Assembly (NCBI RefSeq): GCF_042664895.1
Contig: NZ_JBHTBQ010000033.1
Location: 310,001-374,000 of the forward strand
Length of the DNA: 64,000 bases
Direction: 5' to 3'
Source: Iodobacter arcticus
Lineage (GTDB): Bacteria; Pseudomonadota; Gammaproteobacteria; Burkholderiales; Chitinibacteraceae
Positions within the stretch are counted from its first letter, which is position 1, and each line of letters begins with the position of its first letter. Position numbers and translations under genes: made by a program. Below, one piece after another: positions 52,732 to 62,174 of the stretch. The notes under the pieces are model-generated. The model did not search any database. It saw nothing but the letters and a program-made list of their open reading frames with translations, and was not told where the DNA came from.

Positions 52732-53727
52732 ATGTTTGCTTCACCGATTGCTCCCTTACAAGATCGATTTGGCCGTGCGATTCGCTACCTGCGTTTGTCG
52801 GTAACGGATCGCTGTGATTTGCGCTGTAATTACTGTCTGCCCAAAGGCTTTAATGGCTATGAAGAGCCTGCAAACTGGTTAAGTTTTGATGAAATGACGC
52901 GCTTAGTGGGCATCTTTGCCCAAGCAGGCGTTTCTCGTGTGCGCCTTACAGGGGGCGAGCCTTTACTGCGCCACAATTTGCCTGAACTAGCGGCAAGATT
53001 ATCGGCGCTGCCAGGGGTGGAAGATTTATCGCTCTCTACTAACGCAACTCAGTTAGTAAAGCATGCGGTAGCACTCAAAGCCGCAGGGGTGAAGCGGATT
53101 AATGTGAGCTTGGATTCGCTCGATAAAGGCTGTGTGAATACCATCACGGGACGCGATAGTTTCGATGCCATTATGGCGGGGATTATGGCGGGTAAGGCGG
53201 CTGGGTTTGAGCCGATTAAGCTCAATATGGTGGCGATGCGCGGTGTGAACGAGCACGAAATCAACCGCATGGTGGCGTTTTGCCTAGAAAATGATTTTAT
53301 TTTGCGTCTGATCGAAGCTATGCCCATGGGCAGCACCGGCCGCAATGCGCAGTATCTAGATTTAAACCCTGTGCGTGAGCAGCTGGTTGCAGAGTTTGGC
53401 CTAATTCCCGAAGTGGCCGAGCTAGGTGGTGGGCCCGCGCGTTACTGGCAAACGAGCGACGGCAGCGGGCGAGTGGGCTTTATTACGCCCATCTCACAAC
53501 ACTTCTGTGCTACCTGTAATCGAGTCCGGCTGGCCGTGGATGGCACTTTATATATGTGTTTGGGCCAAGAAGAAAAATTTGAATTTGCACCGTTGCTGCG
53601 AGGCGGAGCCAGCGATGCAGAAATCCTCACCGCACTCAAATCCGCCATCGAGCTAAAACCAGAACGCCACGAGTTTAAAGAGCAACCAGGCAAAATCATC
53701 CGCTTTATGTCACAAACGGGTGGGTGA
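52732..53727 (+). CDS. moaA: GTP 3',8-cyclase MoaA
   Basis: 331 residues. Radical SAM protein with the N-terminal 4Fe-4S cluster motif Cys28-x3-Cys32-x2-Cys35 (CDLRCNYC), the GGEPLL motif, a second cluster (FCATCNRVRLAVDG then MCLG) and the C-terminal Gly-Gly needed for activity. First step of molybdopterin synthesis from GTP, together with MoaC. NapA downstream needs this cofactor, so its place beside nar/nap genes makes sense. No other moa gene is in the window. Confidence 0.97.
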   Translation: MFASPIAPLQDRFGRAIRYLRLSVTDRCDLRCNYCLPKGFNGYEEPANWLSFDEMTRLVGIFAQAGVSRVRLTGGEPLLRHNLPELAARLSALPGVEDLSLSTNATQLVKHAVALKAAGVKRINVSLDSLDKGCVNTITGRDSFDAIMAGIMAGKAAGFEPIKLNMVAMRGVNEHEINRMVAFCLENDFILRLIEAMPMGSTGRNAQYLDLNPVREQLVAEFGLIPEVAELGGGPARYWQTSDGSGRVGFITPISQHFCATCNRVRLAVDGTLYMCLGQEEKFEFAPLLRGGASDAEILTALKSAIELKPERHEFKEQPGKIIRFMSQTGG

Positions 53728-53733
53728 GTTTTT

Positions 53734-54009
53734 AAAAGTTCTGTAGACACAGAGCTAAATAAGAACACAGAGCACACAGAGAAAAAAAACTGAGTTTAGG
53801 TTTTCTTTGTGTGCTCTGTGTTTTTTTGTTTGCAGCGCTCTTGGCTCAGCTTTATATAGAGGTTCAAATTGCCACTTCTATGTAGGGTGGGCAAGTTTTT
53901 ATGCCCGCGCTGTTTGTGTTCTCCGCATGGATACGATAAAGCGGTGTGCCAACAAGGGTTTCTCTGTGTGCTCTGTGTTCTCCCCGTACTCTGTGTCTAC
54001 AGAACTTTT
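53734..54009. repeat. Filled CTGTAGACACAGAG element between moaA and narL
   Basis: Perfect 21-bp ends, beginning AAAAGTTCTGTAGACACAGA at 53734-53754 and mirrored at 53989-54009. CACAGAG-rich arms follow, and in the centre lies a different insert containing GTAGGGTGGGCAAG (53882). It sits between convergent genes, so it may also stop transcription from both sides. Confidence 0.85.
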
Positions 54010-54021
54010 TAGAAATAGCCA

Positions 54022-54675
54022 CTATCCCAGTTTTATTCCCTGCTCCACTGCCCAAATTGCCGCTTCTAGCCGTGAGCGGAAGTTTAGTTTTCGCAGTAGG
54101 CTTTTGACGTGTACTTTTACTGTGCCTTCTGCAATGCCTAGCTCCCTGCCGACCAGTTTGTTGGATAAGCCATTGGCAAGGCAGCCTAGTATTTCTCGTT
54201 CTCGCTCGGTTAAGGATGCCATCATGGCGTTGCGCTCGCTGCCGTCGTCTTCGCGCATCGCTAGGGCGAGTACGCGGCCCAAGCGTTCGGGGATCGCCAT
54301 TTGGCCGTCTAGCGCTTCGGCTAGGCTGGCAACGATTTCTTCCGGCTCCATATCTTTGAGCAAATAACCATCAGCCCCAGCCCGCACTGCGGCGACTAAG
54401 TCGGATGATTGATCGGAAACGGTGAGCATTACCACCCGTGAGTCCAGATCAAGCTCTTTGATAGCGCGCAGCGTGGCAATGCCATCCATTTCTTTCATAT
54501 TTAAATCTAAGATCACTAAATCTGGATTTTGAGCCTCAACCAGCACAAGGCCTTCCGCGCCGCTGGCGGCTTCGCCGATGACATTAAATCGCTCATCCAA
54601 GGCCAAAAGCTGCACTACGCCTTTGCGAAATAGGGGGTGATCGTCGATGACAACGACGGTATATCTATGACTCAT
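54022..54675 (-). CDS. narL: Nitrate/nitrite response regulator NarL
   Basis: 217 residues from ATG 54675 (AAAGGAAAA upstream); the longer ORF to 54714 lacks a ribosome-binding site. Receiver domain with Asp57 in VILDLNMKEMDG, then a LuxR/GerE helix-turn-helix (LTEREREILGCLANGLSNKL and GTVKVHVKSLLRKL). Activates or represses nitrate-regulated genes when phosphorylated by NarX, encoded just upstream. NarP is a close alternative because the neighbour is nap. Confidence 0.92.
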   Translation of the reverse strand: MSHRYTVVVIDDHPLFRKGVVQLLALDERFNVIGEAASGAEGLVLVEAQNPDLVILDLNMKEMDGIATLRAIKELDLDSRVVMLTVSDQSSDLVAAVRAGADGYLLKDMEPEEIVASLAEALDGQMAIPERLGRVLALAMREDDGSERNAMMASLTEREREILGCLANGLSNKLVGRELGIAEGTVKVHVKSLLRKLNFRSRLEAAIWAVEQGIKLG

Positions 54676-54722
54676 TATGTTTTCCTTTGGCGGTGGCGGA
54701 GCGTATTGGGCCATCTTGGCAG

Positions 54723-56558
54723 CTAAGCAGCAAATGGGGTGTTGGGGGTGAATTGCAAAGAGACCAAAGTGCCGCTGGGTGTCTGGCGCCTGAAGGTGAG
54801 CTGGCCTTTCAGGCTGTGGGCGCGATCACGCATAATGCTGAGTCCGTAATGTTGCTGTTTATCCGGATGATCGGCGATGCCGCAGCCGTCGTCGGCAATC
54901 GTTACCAGAATCGTGTTGTTCAGCCATGCAAGGGTGATCCATGCATGCTCTGCATGGGCGTGGCGCTCGATATTGACAAGGGCTTCGCGCACAATTTGCA
55001 GAATATGGATTTCTTCGTGCGCGCTCAGCTCTACCCCCATTAAGTGATTTTCTAAAATGACAGGATGAGCGCCGCGTTCAGTGAATTCTTGCACGGTTTG
55101 TTCAAGCGCAGCGGCTAGGCCTCGCTCGTGCATTTGCAAGCGAAAGGTATTGAGTAGCTCGCGCAGCTGGCGGTAAGCATCACTCAGGCCTTCGCGTAGT
55201 TCAGTCAGGGCGGCTTGGGCGGTATCGCTGCGTGCTTCCTCAGGAAATTGTGTTTGTAAGCGCACCACTTGAATCTTTAAATAGGATAAAGATTGCGCCA
55301 GCGAATCATGCAGCTCGCGGGCAATCACAGAGCGCTCTTCGTGGAGAGCCAAGCGGTGCAGCTCTTGTTTACGCTTGGCATTGGCTAGGGCCGTACCAAT
55401 TTGCTGGGCAATGGCTTCCAGTAATTGTCTTTGCCAGGGGGCAAGTTCCTGCTTGGCTTTTAGCCTAACCGGCATAATGCCGTAGTTTTTGAGTCCTTCA
55501 GTGAGGTGAAAAACCACTTGGCTGGGGTGCTGGCGGGGCGTGTTGGCGGCAGAGGCGCAAGACTGGCAGGCGTTTCGGTCGCAATATTCGCTGGGCCGAT
55601 TAGGCATGACGGCAAAGCGAAATGCCAAGGGGGCCTGTTCTGTTTCTGTGATGCAAATAGCGGCGTGTTCCAGATCGACCACGCTGCCCAGATCACTTAA
55701 AACCTGATCGAATGTGGCTTTGTTGGGCTCCTGGTCGGAGAGGCGTTGTTTGGTGCGGTACAAAAGCTCTAAGCTGCGCTGGTTTTGCGAGAGCGCTTTG
55801 GTTTTTTCTGTGACGCGGGATTCCAGCTCGCTAATACCCTGCGCTAATTCGGCCACCATATGGTTGATAGCTTGGCCCAGCTGGGTGATCTCCCCCGCGC
55901 CTTCTTCGGGCGAGCGCACACTTAAATCACCATTTCTGATTTTTTTGGCGGCTTTTGCCATCGCAATCAGGGGTTGGGTGACGCGAAGGGAGAGCCATCG
56001 CAAAGTCAGAATCAGCACCAAAATCATAATACCCAGGGTGATCCATTGAATACGCCCCAGCCAGAGCAGGCGGCTTTCGTGCCGGGCTTCGATGGCCACG
56101 ACATAGGCATCAATCAGGGCCACAAATTGAATGGCTCTGGGTAGGATATTGCCGTCGCGCTCGGTGTTTAATTGGGCTAAATCATTTTTGATGGCGGTGC
56201 GCCAGTTTGTTTCCATGATGTTGTAGCTGACGCGCACCGGGTCATCGGCGGCTGAGGGCAGGTTGCTAAGCAGGATGGGGTGGTAGAGGCGTTGTTCAAA
56301 GTCGGCGATGACTTGCTGCAAGAGAGGGCGGCTGCCTGGCACAGGGGCGGGCGGTGCGTAATGGGTGGCCACAATTAAATATACTTGCTTACGTAAGGAG
56401 CCCGCCAGATTGATGGCCGCACCCTCACCACTGGAGCTTGCAACGCTGCTCCAGCTCATTAAAAAAGCCAGAAAAGCAGGCAACACTATTAGCAATAAAG
56501 CATGGGCGATAAAGCGCAAAATAGATGTTTCACGGAAAGAGTTTCCGATACGTAACAC
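54723..56558 (-). CDS. narX: Nitrate/nitrite sensor kinase NarX
   Basis: 611 residues from GTG 56558 behind a strong GGAGGT. Membrane segments near residues 15-35 and 170-190 flank a periplasmic sensor region. HAMP follows, then a central region with a Cys cluster (Cys326, 331, 334 in CDRNACQSC) typical of NarX, and HisKA_3 with His417 in ELHDSLAQSLSYLKIQ and an HATPase domain (DDGCGI). Senses periplasmic nitrate and nitrite. A 47-base gap separates it from narL in terms of chosen starts. Confidence 0.93.
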   Translation of the reverse strand: MLRIGNSFRETSILRFIAHALLLIVLPAFLAFLMSWSSVASSSGEGAAINLAGSLRKQVYLIVATHYAPPAPVPGSRPLLQQVIADFEQRLYHPILLSNLPSAADDPVRVSYNIMETNWRTAIKNDLAQLNTERDGNILPRAIQFVALIDAYVVAIEARHESRLLWLGRIQWITLGIMILVLILTLRWLSLRVTQPLIAMAKAAKKIRNGDLSVRSPEEGAGEITQLGQAINHMVAELAQGISELESRVTEKTKALSQNQRSLELLYRTKQRLSDQEPNKATFDQVLSDLGSVVDLEHAAICITETEQAPLAFRFAVMPNRPSEYCDRNACQSCASAANTPRQHPSQVVFHLTEGLKNYGIMPVRLKAKQELAPWQRQLLEAIAQQIGTALANAKRKQELHRLALHEERSVIARELHDSLAQSLSYLKIQVVRLQTQFPEEARSDTAQAALTELREGLSDAYRQLRELLNTFRLQMHERGLAAALEQTVQEFTERGAHPVILENHLMGVELSAHEEIHILQIVREALVNIERHAHAEHAWITLAWLNNTILVTIADDGCGIADHPDKQQHYGLSIMRDRAHSLKGQLTFRRQTPSGTLVSLQFTPNTPFAA

Positions 56559-56989
56559 GGTCTACCTCCAAATTTCCTTCGTGGTGCTTAAATAGGATGC
56601 GCGTGGGTACGGGTTTTGATGATGTTGTGAATGCGTTTGTTACAGCTTGCCATCGGAAAGAGCGAGCCTGCTGCATCATTATTATTCTAAGTGTGAGCAT
56701 CATGCACATGGGTCGGTGGCTCTAATGGCTTATACCCCGGCCTTTGTGCTTGGCTTGTATTGAGTGCTCTTGCTGCTTGCTTGTTCCTTGCGTTTTATTT
56801 TATGCCTTTATCTTCGCGCCGTAGTACACCATGCCCTGTTTGCCTGATGCAAATCATGGCGGCCTGCCGCCTATCTCTAAGTAGGTAGCTGTTGCCGCGG
56901 CCTGTGGCGTATACCCCCTAAAGAGGCATTGTATCTATTGCCTGTGCAGCCTAGTCTTAGAAATCCTTACAAATAAACTGGCCGCTGTA
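56559..56989. promoter_or_regulatory. Divergent narX-napF control region with FNR-like box
   Basis: 431 bases without a gene. CTGAT-GCAA-ATCAT at 56844-56857 matches 8 of 10 positions of the FNR/Anr consensus TTGAT-N4-ATCAA. If centred at -41.5 it would start napF transcription near 56892, about 98 bases before the GTG. TACCCCC at 56912 could be a weak NarL/NarP half-site. Confidence 0.45.
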
Positions 56990-57466
56990 GTGGATCCTTC
57001 ACGCCGCAATTTACTTTTTGGGCGCCGCCGTGCTTCAGCGGCGCTTCGCCCGCCTTGGGCTGTGCCTGATTTTCTTGATTGCTGTACGCGCTGTGGCGAT
57101 TGCGCGGCGGCTTGCCCCACGCAAATTATCAAAGTGGGCGACGGCGGATTTCCGGTGGTGGATTTTACTCAGGCCGAATGCACTTTCTGTGGTGATTGCG
57201 TGAGTGCCTGCTCTAGTAATGCTTTAGATTCGCGCATCAACCCGCCTTGGCAAATCAAGGCGAAAATTAATGAAAGCTGCCTTGCAGAGCGGGGCGTTGA
57301 ATGCCGTATTTGCGGCGAATCCTGTGATGAGCAGGCGATTCGCTTTCAGCTTGCCATTGGCAAAGTAGCACGTCCCTTTGTAAACCCGGATCAGTGTAAT
57401 GGCTGTGGAGCTTGCGCCGCATCGTGCCCAAGCCAGAGCATTCGTTTGTTGGAGCTGACAGTATGA
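56990..57466 (+). CDS. napF: Ferredoxin-type protein NapF
   Basis: 158 residues from GTG 56990. Three 4Fe-4S motifs of the Cx2Cx2Cx3C type: CTRCGDCAAACP, CTFCGDCVSACS and CNGCGACAASCP, with an extra CRICGESC group. NapF acts in the cytoplasm on NapA maturation. N-terminal RRNLLFGRR is typical. Its stop overlaps the napD start by 4 bases. Confidence 0.95.
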   Translation: MDPSRRNLLFGRRRASAALRPPWAVPDFLDCCTRCGDCAAACPTQIIKVGDGGFPVVDFTQAECTFCGDCVSACSSNALDSRINPPWQIKAKINESCLAERGVECRICGESCDEQAIRFQLAIGKVARPFVNPDQCNGCGACAASCPSQSIRLLELTV

Positions 57467-57744
57467 ATATCTTTAGCTTAGTGATTCGGGCGGTGCCCGA
57501 TTATTTAGAAGAAGTAAAAGCGGCGGTGCTCGCTGTGCAAGGGGTGGAGTTACATCTTGAGCATGAGGGGCGGCTGATTATCACCATCGAGGATGTGCCA
57601 GGGATTCGATCATCCGATCTACTCAAACAAATTCAAGACATTCCCCATGTTGCATCGGCCACGCTGGCTTATGAATATTGTGACGAAGAAATGCCACCAC
57701 CCCCTTTATTGAAATCAAAAAAATCTGAGGAGCGCTTATCATGA
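57463..57744 (+). CDS. napD: NapA signal-peptide chaperone NapD
   Basis: 93 residues from ATG 57463, overlapping napF as ATGA. Small ferredoxin-like fold (IFSLVIRAVPDYLEEVKAAV and LIITIEDVP). It binds the Tat signal of NapA and holds back its export until cofactor is inserted. It overlaps napA by 4 bases. The last 15 residues are charged and variable. Confidence 0.94.
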   Translation: MNIFSLVIRAVPDYLEEVKAAVLAVQGVELHLEHEGRLIITIEDVPGIRSSDLLKQIQDIPHVASATLAYEYCDEEMPPPPLLKSKKSEERLS

Positions 57745-60281
57745 GCCTGGATCGCCGTGAGTTTATTAAAATATCTGCCGTCGCTGCTGCGGTAGCCAGT
57801 GCAGGCATCCCGCTGGCCGGTGCAGCACCTAAAACCATGCCTGCAACGGCAGGTGAGGGCAAAAGCGCTATTCGCTGGGATAAAGCACCCTGTCGATTCT
57901 GCGGTACGGGTTGCGCGGTGCTGGTGGGCACACAAAATGGCCGTGTAGTGGCGACCCAAGGCGACCCTGATGCAGAAGTGAATCGGGGCTTGAACTGCGT
58001 GAAAGGGTATTTTCTTTCCAAAATCATGTACGGCGAAGATCGTTTAACCCAGCCTTTGCTGCGCAAGAAAAATGGTCAATATGATAAAGACGGCGAATTC
58101 ACCCCAATTAGCTGGGATGAAGCGTTTGCCATTATGGAAAAAAAATGGAAAGAAGCGCTTAAAACCAGCGGGCCAGAATCCATCGCGATGTTTGGCTCGG
58201 GCCAATGGACGATTTATGAAGGTTATGCCGGCGTTAAATTAATGAAAGCGGGCTTTCGTTCGAACAATCTAGACTGTAATGCACGTCACTGTATGGCCAG
58301 CGCGGTAGGCGGCTTTATGCGTACCTTTGGTATGGATGAGCCTATGGGGTGCTATGACGATATTGAAGTGGCCGATGCCTTTGTGCTTTGGGGCTCTAAT
58401 ATGGCCGAAATGCACCCGATTTTATGGAGCCGGATTACCGATCGACGCCTATCTAATCCCAAAGTAAAAGTCGCGGTGTTATCGACTTATGAGCACCGCT
58501 CTTTTGAGTTGGCCGATATCGGCTATGGCTTGGTATTTACCCCGCAAACCGATTTGGCGATGATGAATTTTATTTGCCATCACATCATCAAAACCGGCCG
58601 CGTCAATCAGAAGTTTGTAAAAGATCACTGTAATTTCAAAATTGGTGAAACGGATATTGGTTATGGCCTGCGCCCCAATAATCCGCTAGAAGTGAATGCT
58701 AAATTTAATGGCTATCCTGATGCTTCGGGCAAGCCAAAAAACAATCCGAATGATATGAAAGACGGCTCGTTTGAGCAGTTTTCAAAATTTGTATCCGATT
58801 ACACGGTAGATAAAGTTAGCAAGCTTTGCGGTATTCCAGAAGACCGGCTGATTGCACTGGCCGAGCTCTACGCCGATCCTAAAATCAAAGTCACTTCGTT
58901 CTGGACTATGGGCTTTAATCAGCACACCCGTGGCACTTGGGCGAACAATATGATTTACAACATCCATTTGCTGACCGGCAAAATCGCCGAGCCGGGTAAT
59001 AGCCCGTTTTCACTGACCGGCCAGCCTTCCGCCTGTGGTACGGCGCGTGAAGTGGGTGTTTTTGCTCATCGCCTGCCTGCCGATATGATGGTCGCCAATC
59101 CAGAACACCGCAAACACGCCGAAGAAATCTGGCGCATTCCTGAAGGCACCGTGCCTGCCAAAATTGGCCTGCATGCAGTCGCAATGGCACGGGCGATTAA
59201 AGACGGCAAGATTAAAGTCTATTGGCAGATGTGTAATAACAATATGCAAGCGGGCCCCAATATTAATGAAGAGCTGTATCCGGGCTGGCGCAGGCCGGAT
59301 ACCTTTATTGTGGTGTCTGATCCTTATCCAACCGCATCAACGCTGGCGGCCGATCTGGTACTGCCAACCGCGATGTGGGTAGAGAAAGAGGGCGGCTTTG
59401 GCAATGCCGAGCGCCGTACTCAGCTTTGGCGTCAGCAGGTGAATGCACCTGGTGAAGCAAAATCAGATTTGTGGCAACTAATGCAATTTGCTAAGCGCTT
59501 TAAGGTGGAAGACGTTTGGCCTGCCGATTTGATCGCCAAACAGCCTGCGGTTAAAGGCAAAACGCTCTACGACGTGCTGTATGTGAATGGCAATGTAGAT
59601 AAATTTAAAGCCGCCGATCAGTACAAGGGCTTTGATAATGTTGAAGCCAAGCTGGCTGGTTTTTATATCCAGAAAGGCTTGTTTGAAGAGTACGCCCAGT
59701 TTGGTCGCGGCCATGGCCACGATTTAGCGCCCTTTGATATGTATCACCAAGCACGCGGCTTACGCTGGCCTGTGGTGAATGGCAAGGAAACCAAATGGCG
59801 CTATCGCGAAGGCTACGATACTTACGTGAAAAAAGGCGAGGGCGTGCGTTTCTACGGCAATAAAGATGGCCGCGCCAATATTATCGCCTTGCCTTACCAA
59901 GCCCCGCCAGAAATGCCTGACGCTAACTTTGATATGTGGCTCTGTACTGGCCGTGTCTTGGAGCATTGGCATACCGGCACCATGACGCGTCGTGTGCCTG
60001 AGCTGCATAAAGCCGTGCCGGAAGCGATGGTGTTTATGAACCCGAATGACGCTCAAAAACGCGGCTTACAGCGCGGCATGCTGGTGAAAGTATCGTCACG
60101 CCGTGGGGATATTAAAGCGCGCTTAGAAACACGTGGCCGGAATAAGCCGCCGATGGGGCTGATTTTTATCCCCTTCTTTGACGAAGGCCGCTTGGTGAAC
60201 AAGTTGACGCTGGATGCGACTTGCCCGATTTCTAAGCAAACCGACTACAAAAAATGTGCGGTAAAAGTGGTTAAAGCTTAG
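57741..60281 (+). CDS. napA: Periplasmic nitrate reductase catalytic subunit NapA
   Basis: 846 residues. Tat signal with DRREFIK, a 4Fe-4S cluster from Cys51, 54, 58 and 86 (CRFCGTGC and later NC), and the molybdenum ligand Cys184 in NARHCMASAVGG. The molybdopterin-guanine-dinucleotide domains follow, ending in the C-terminal CTGRVLEHWHTGTMTRRVPE region. It reduces nitrate to nitrite in the periplasm with electrons from NapB/NapC. Confidence 0.98.
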   Translation: MSLDRREFIKISAVAAAVASAGIPLAGAAPKTMPATAGEGKSAIRWDKAPCRFCGTGCAVLVGTQNGRVVATQGDPDAEVNRGLNCVKGYFLSKIMYGEDRLTQPLLRKKNGQYDKDGEFTPISWDEAFAIMEKKWKEALKTSGPESIAMFGSGQWTIYEGYAGVKLMKAGFRSNNLDCNARHCMASAVGGFMRTFGMDEPMGCYDDIEVADAFVLWGSNMAEMHPILWSRITDRRLSNPKVKVAVLSTYEHRSFELADIGYGLVFTPQTDLAMMNFICHHIIKTGRVNQKFVKDHCNFKIGETDIGYGLRPNNPLEVNAKFNGYPDASGKPKNNPNDMKDGSFEQFSKFVSDYTVDKVSKLCGIPEDRLIALAELYADPKIKVTSFWTMGFNQHTRGTWANNMIYNIHLLTGKIAEPGNSPFSLTGQPSACGTAREVGVFAHRLPADMMVANPEHRKHAEEIWRIPEGTVPAKIGLHAVAMARAIKDGKIKVYWQMCNNNMQAGPNINEELYPGWRRPDTFIVVSDPYPTASTLAADLVLPTAMWVEKEGGFGNAERRTQLWRQQVNAPGEAKSDLWQLMQFAKRFKVEDVWPADLIAKQPAVKGKTLYDVLYVNGNVDKFKAADQYKGFDNVEAKLAGFYIQKGLFEEYAQFGRGHGHDLAPFDMYHQARGLRWPVVNGKETKWRYREGYDTYVKKGEGVRFYGNKDGRANIIALPYQAPPEMPDANFDMWLCTGRVLEHWHTGTMTRRVPELHKAVPEAMVFMNPNDAQKRGLQRGMLVKVSSRRGDIKARLETRGRNKPPMGLIFIPFFDEGRLVNKLTLDATCPISKQTDYKKCAVKVVKA

Positions 60282-60285
60282 GCGT

Positions 60286-60346
60286 GTAGGGCGGGTGCAA
60301 GCCCGCCAAATTACTTGGAATAAATGGCGGGTTGCACCCGCCCTAC
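60286..60346. repeat. Paired GTAGGGCGGGTGCAAGCCCGCC palindrome between napA and napB
   Basis: 61-bp inverted pair of the same family as 51003-51069. It is in the only non-overlapping junction of the nap operon of appreciable size. Confidence 0.8.
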
Positions 60347-60410
60347 GAATGGGGTTAGGGATAAATGGCGCTTAGTGATCGGGCCATTTATTCATCCAAA
60401 GGAGAAAAAA

Positions 60411-60854
60411 ATGAAAAAATTAATGCCGATGCTGGCGCTGTTTCTGAGCTTCTGTATGCTCTGCGCTCCCGTGGCGCAGGCGGAAACCTTGAAGTCTTTG
60501 CGCGGTACTGAAGCGGTTAAAGGCGATGCGCCTTCTGAAAACTATCGCTGGGAAAAAGATCGCAAACCATTGCCTCGCCAGTTTGTGCAGCAGCCACCGC
60601 TGATTCCACACACCACCAAGGGCTATCTCATTACCAAAGAGTTTAATAAATGCCTTGATTGCCATAGTTGGGATCGCACGGCAGATACCGGCGCGACCAA
60701 GGTATCGATTACCCATTTTAAAACCCGTGGCGGTACTGAGCTTACCAATATCTCGCCACGCCGTTATTTCTGTCAGCAATGCCATGTGCCGCAAACGGAT
60801 GCCAAGCCTTTGGTTGGCAATACCTTTAAGCCAGCGGATGGCTTGGTTAAGTAA
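60411..60854 (+). CDS. napB: Dihaem cytochrome NapB
   Basis: 147 residues from ATG 60411 behind AAAGGAGA. Sec signal peptide ending AQA-ETL and two c-type haem sites, CLDCH (81-85) and CQQCH (121-125). It passes electrons from NapC to NapA in the periplasm. Depends on the Ccm system encoded in the same window. Confidence 0.96.
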   Translation: MKKLMPMLALFLSFCMLCAPVAQAETLKSLRGTEAVKGDAPSENYRWEKDRKPLPRQFVQQPPLIPHTTKGYLITKEFNKCLDCHSWDRTADTGATKVSITHFKTRGGTELTNISPRRYFCQQCHVPQTDAKPLVGNTFKPADGLVK

Positions 60855-60866
60855 AAGGATTGAATA

Positions 60867-61568
60867 ATGAGCGATGAAACCAAGCCCTCACTGAAGGCGC
60901 GTCTTTGTGCCTTGCTGCAAAAATTACGCAGCTTACGCATTGGCTATGTCGGTGTGATTGTGGCGTTTATTGTGGGGATTATCTTTTGGGGCGGTTTTAA
61001 CACCGCGCTGGAAATGACCAATACCGAGAAATTCTGTTTAAGTTGCCATGAAATGGCGAGTAATGTGTATCCGGAATACCAAGAAACCGTGCACTACACC
61101 AATCGCTCCGGTGTGCGTGCAACCTGTCCGGATTGCCATGTGCCGCATGAATGGGGCCCAAAAATGTGGCGCAAGCTTGAGGCTTCTAAAGAAGTTTGGG
61201 GCAAGCTCACAGGCTATATTGATACGCGTGAGAAATTCTTGGATAAGCGTATCGAGCTGGCGCAACACGAATGGGCAAGGATGAAGGCCAACGATTCCAA
61301 AGCCTGCCGTAACTGCCATAACTACGAGTATTTTGACTATATGGAGCAAAACACTCGCTCGGCCAATGCCCATCAAAAAGGCCTGTCTGAAGGTATGACC
61401 TGTATCGACTGCCACAAAGGCATCGCTCACCACCTGCCTGCTGTTAATCAAAACGTAGGGCCAGATGGCAAAGGTGTTAGCCCGGAAGTGATGCACCCCG
61501 TGCCCCCTAAAGCTGCAATCCCTAAGGCAGAAAGCGCGAGTGAAGAAGAGATTGCCGGGACGCAGTAA
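60867..61568 (+). CDS. napC: Tetrahaem quinol dehydrogenase NapC
   Basis: 233 residues. One N-terminal membrane anchor (about 27-43) and four CxxCH sites at residues 57, 87, 147 and 179. NapC/NirT family; it oxidises membrane quinol and feeds NapB. The tail is Pro/Ala/Glu-rich. Last nap gene; napE, napG and napH are absent here, so NapC is the likely only quinol route. Confidence 0.96.
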   Translation: MSDETKPSLKARLCALLQKLRSLRIGYVGVIVAFIVGIIFWGGFNTALEMTNTEKFCLSCHEMASNVYPEYQETVHYTNRSGVRATCPDCHVPHEWGPKMWRKLEASKEVWGKLTGYIDTREKFLDKRIELAQHEWARMKANDSKACRNCHNYEYFDYMEQNTRSANAHQKGLSEGMTCIDCHKGIAHHLPAVNQNVGPDGKGVSPEVMHPVPPKAAIPKAESASEEEIAGTQ

Positions 61569-61611
61569 AACCCAAACCTTGAACCACGGAGTACGGAGTT
61601 TTACGGAGAAA
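61567..61611. repeat. CACAGAG-family repeat after napC
   Basis: Begins AAAACCCAAACCTTGAACCA, overlapping the last base or so of the napC stop region, and ends GTTTTACGGAG. One arm only. Confidence 0.7.
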
Positions 61612-61692
61612 GCCAAGGGAGGGTCGGCTGTACATCCTATAAATACCGACTCTTTCTATGATGAGGGCTTAAATTTCCTTGGTTTGATATGT

Positions 61693-61725
61693 AAAAACGG
61701 GCACCTTCGGATGTCCGTTTTTTTT
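61693..61725 (+). terminator. Terminator of the nap operon
   Basis: Stem ACGGGCA/TGTCCGT around CCTTCGGA with a run of eight T directly after. Confidence 0.8.
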
Positions 61726-62174
61726 GCGAGGATGGAAGATTTTGTTGTAAAAGCGTGCATCTTATTCAGACGTATTGGGATTATATTTACGATATGTTTT
61801 CAGTTTGATAAATTAGCCGCTCACCCTAACAAGAGATATCCACGAATGTTTCGTGCGAGCCTTTCTTCAGCAGCCCGCTCTGCTGATGTATTTCTGATGA
61901 CACCCCACTAGCCTCCTAGCTTGGCAGGTTACGAACGCCTGCGTATTACCCAATCCATTGATGTCTTATTTGAGCATGGGCTTTGCCGTGTATGGCGTAG
62001 CTTGATGGCGCACTGCGCGTCTCACTTTTCGATGCTGCGCAATCGCTAAGCGAAACGCTTCGAGTGCGCCCTACAGCTTCGCGCCCAATAAATCATCACG
62101 GGATAAATCCCCTTTCTTGCTCGTATGCCATTGCCTATTTCTGGTAAGGCAGGCGTGCGTACGCTATTGGAATC
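61726..62174. other. Gap after the nap terminator
   Basis: About 450 bases with no convincing gene. 62005-62095 has weak GCGTAGCTTGATGGCGCACTG / AGTGCGCCCTACAGC inverted-repeat character, shown here split as GCGCACTGCGCG and AGTGCGCCCTAC. Confidence 0.4.

Noticed and set aside
56905..56935. NarL/NarP 7-2-7 site TACCCCC-TA-AAGAGGC
   Set aside because: Only one half-site is reasonable, and it would lie downstream of the predicted start; kept only as a remark.
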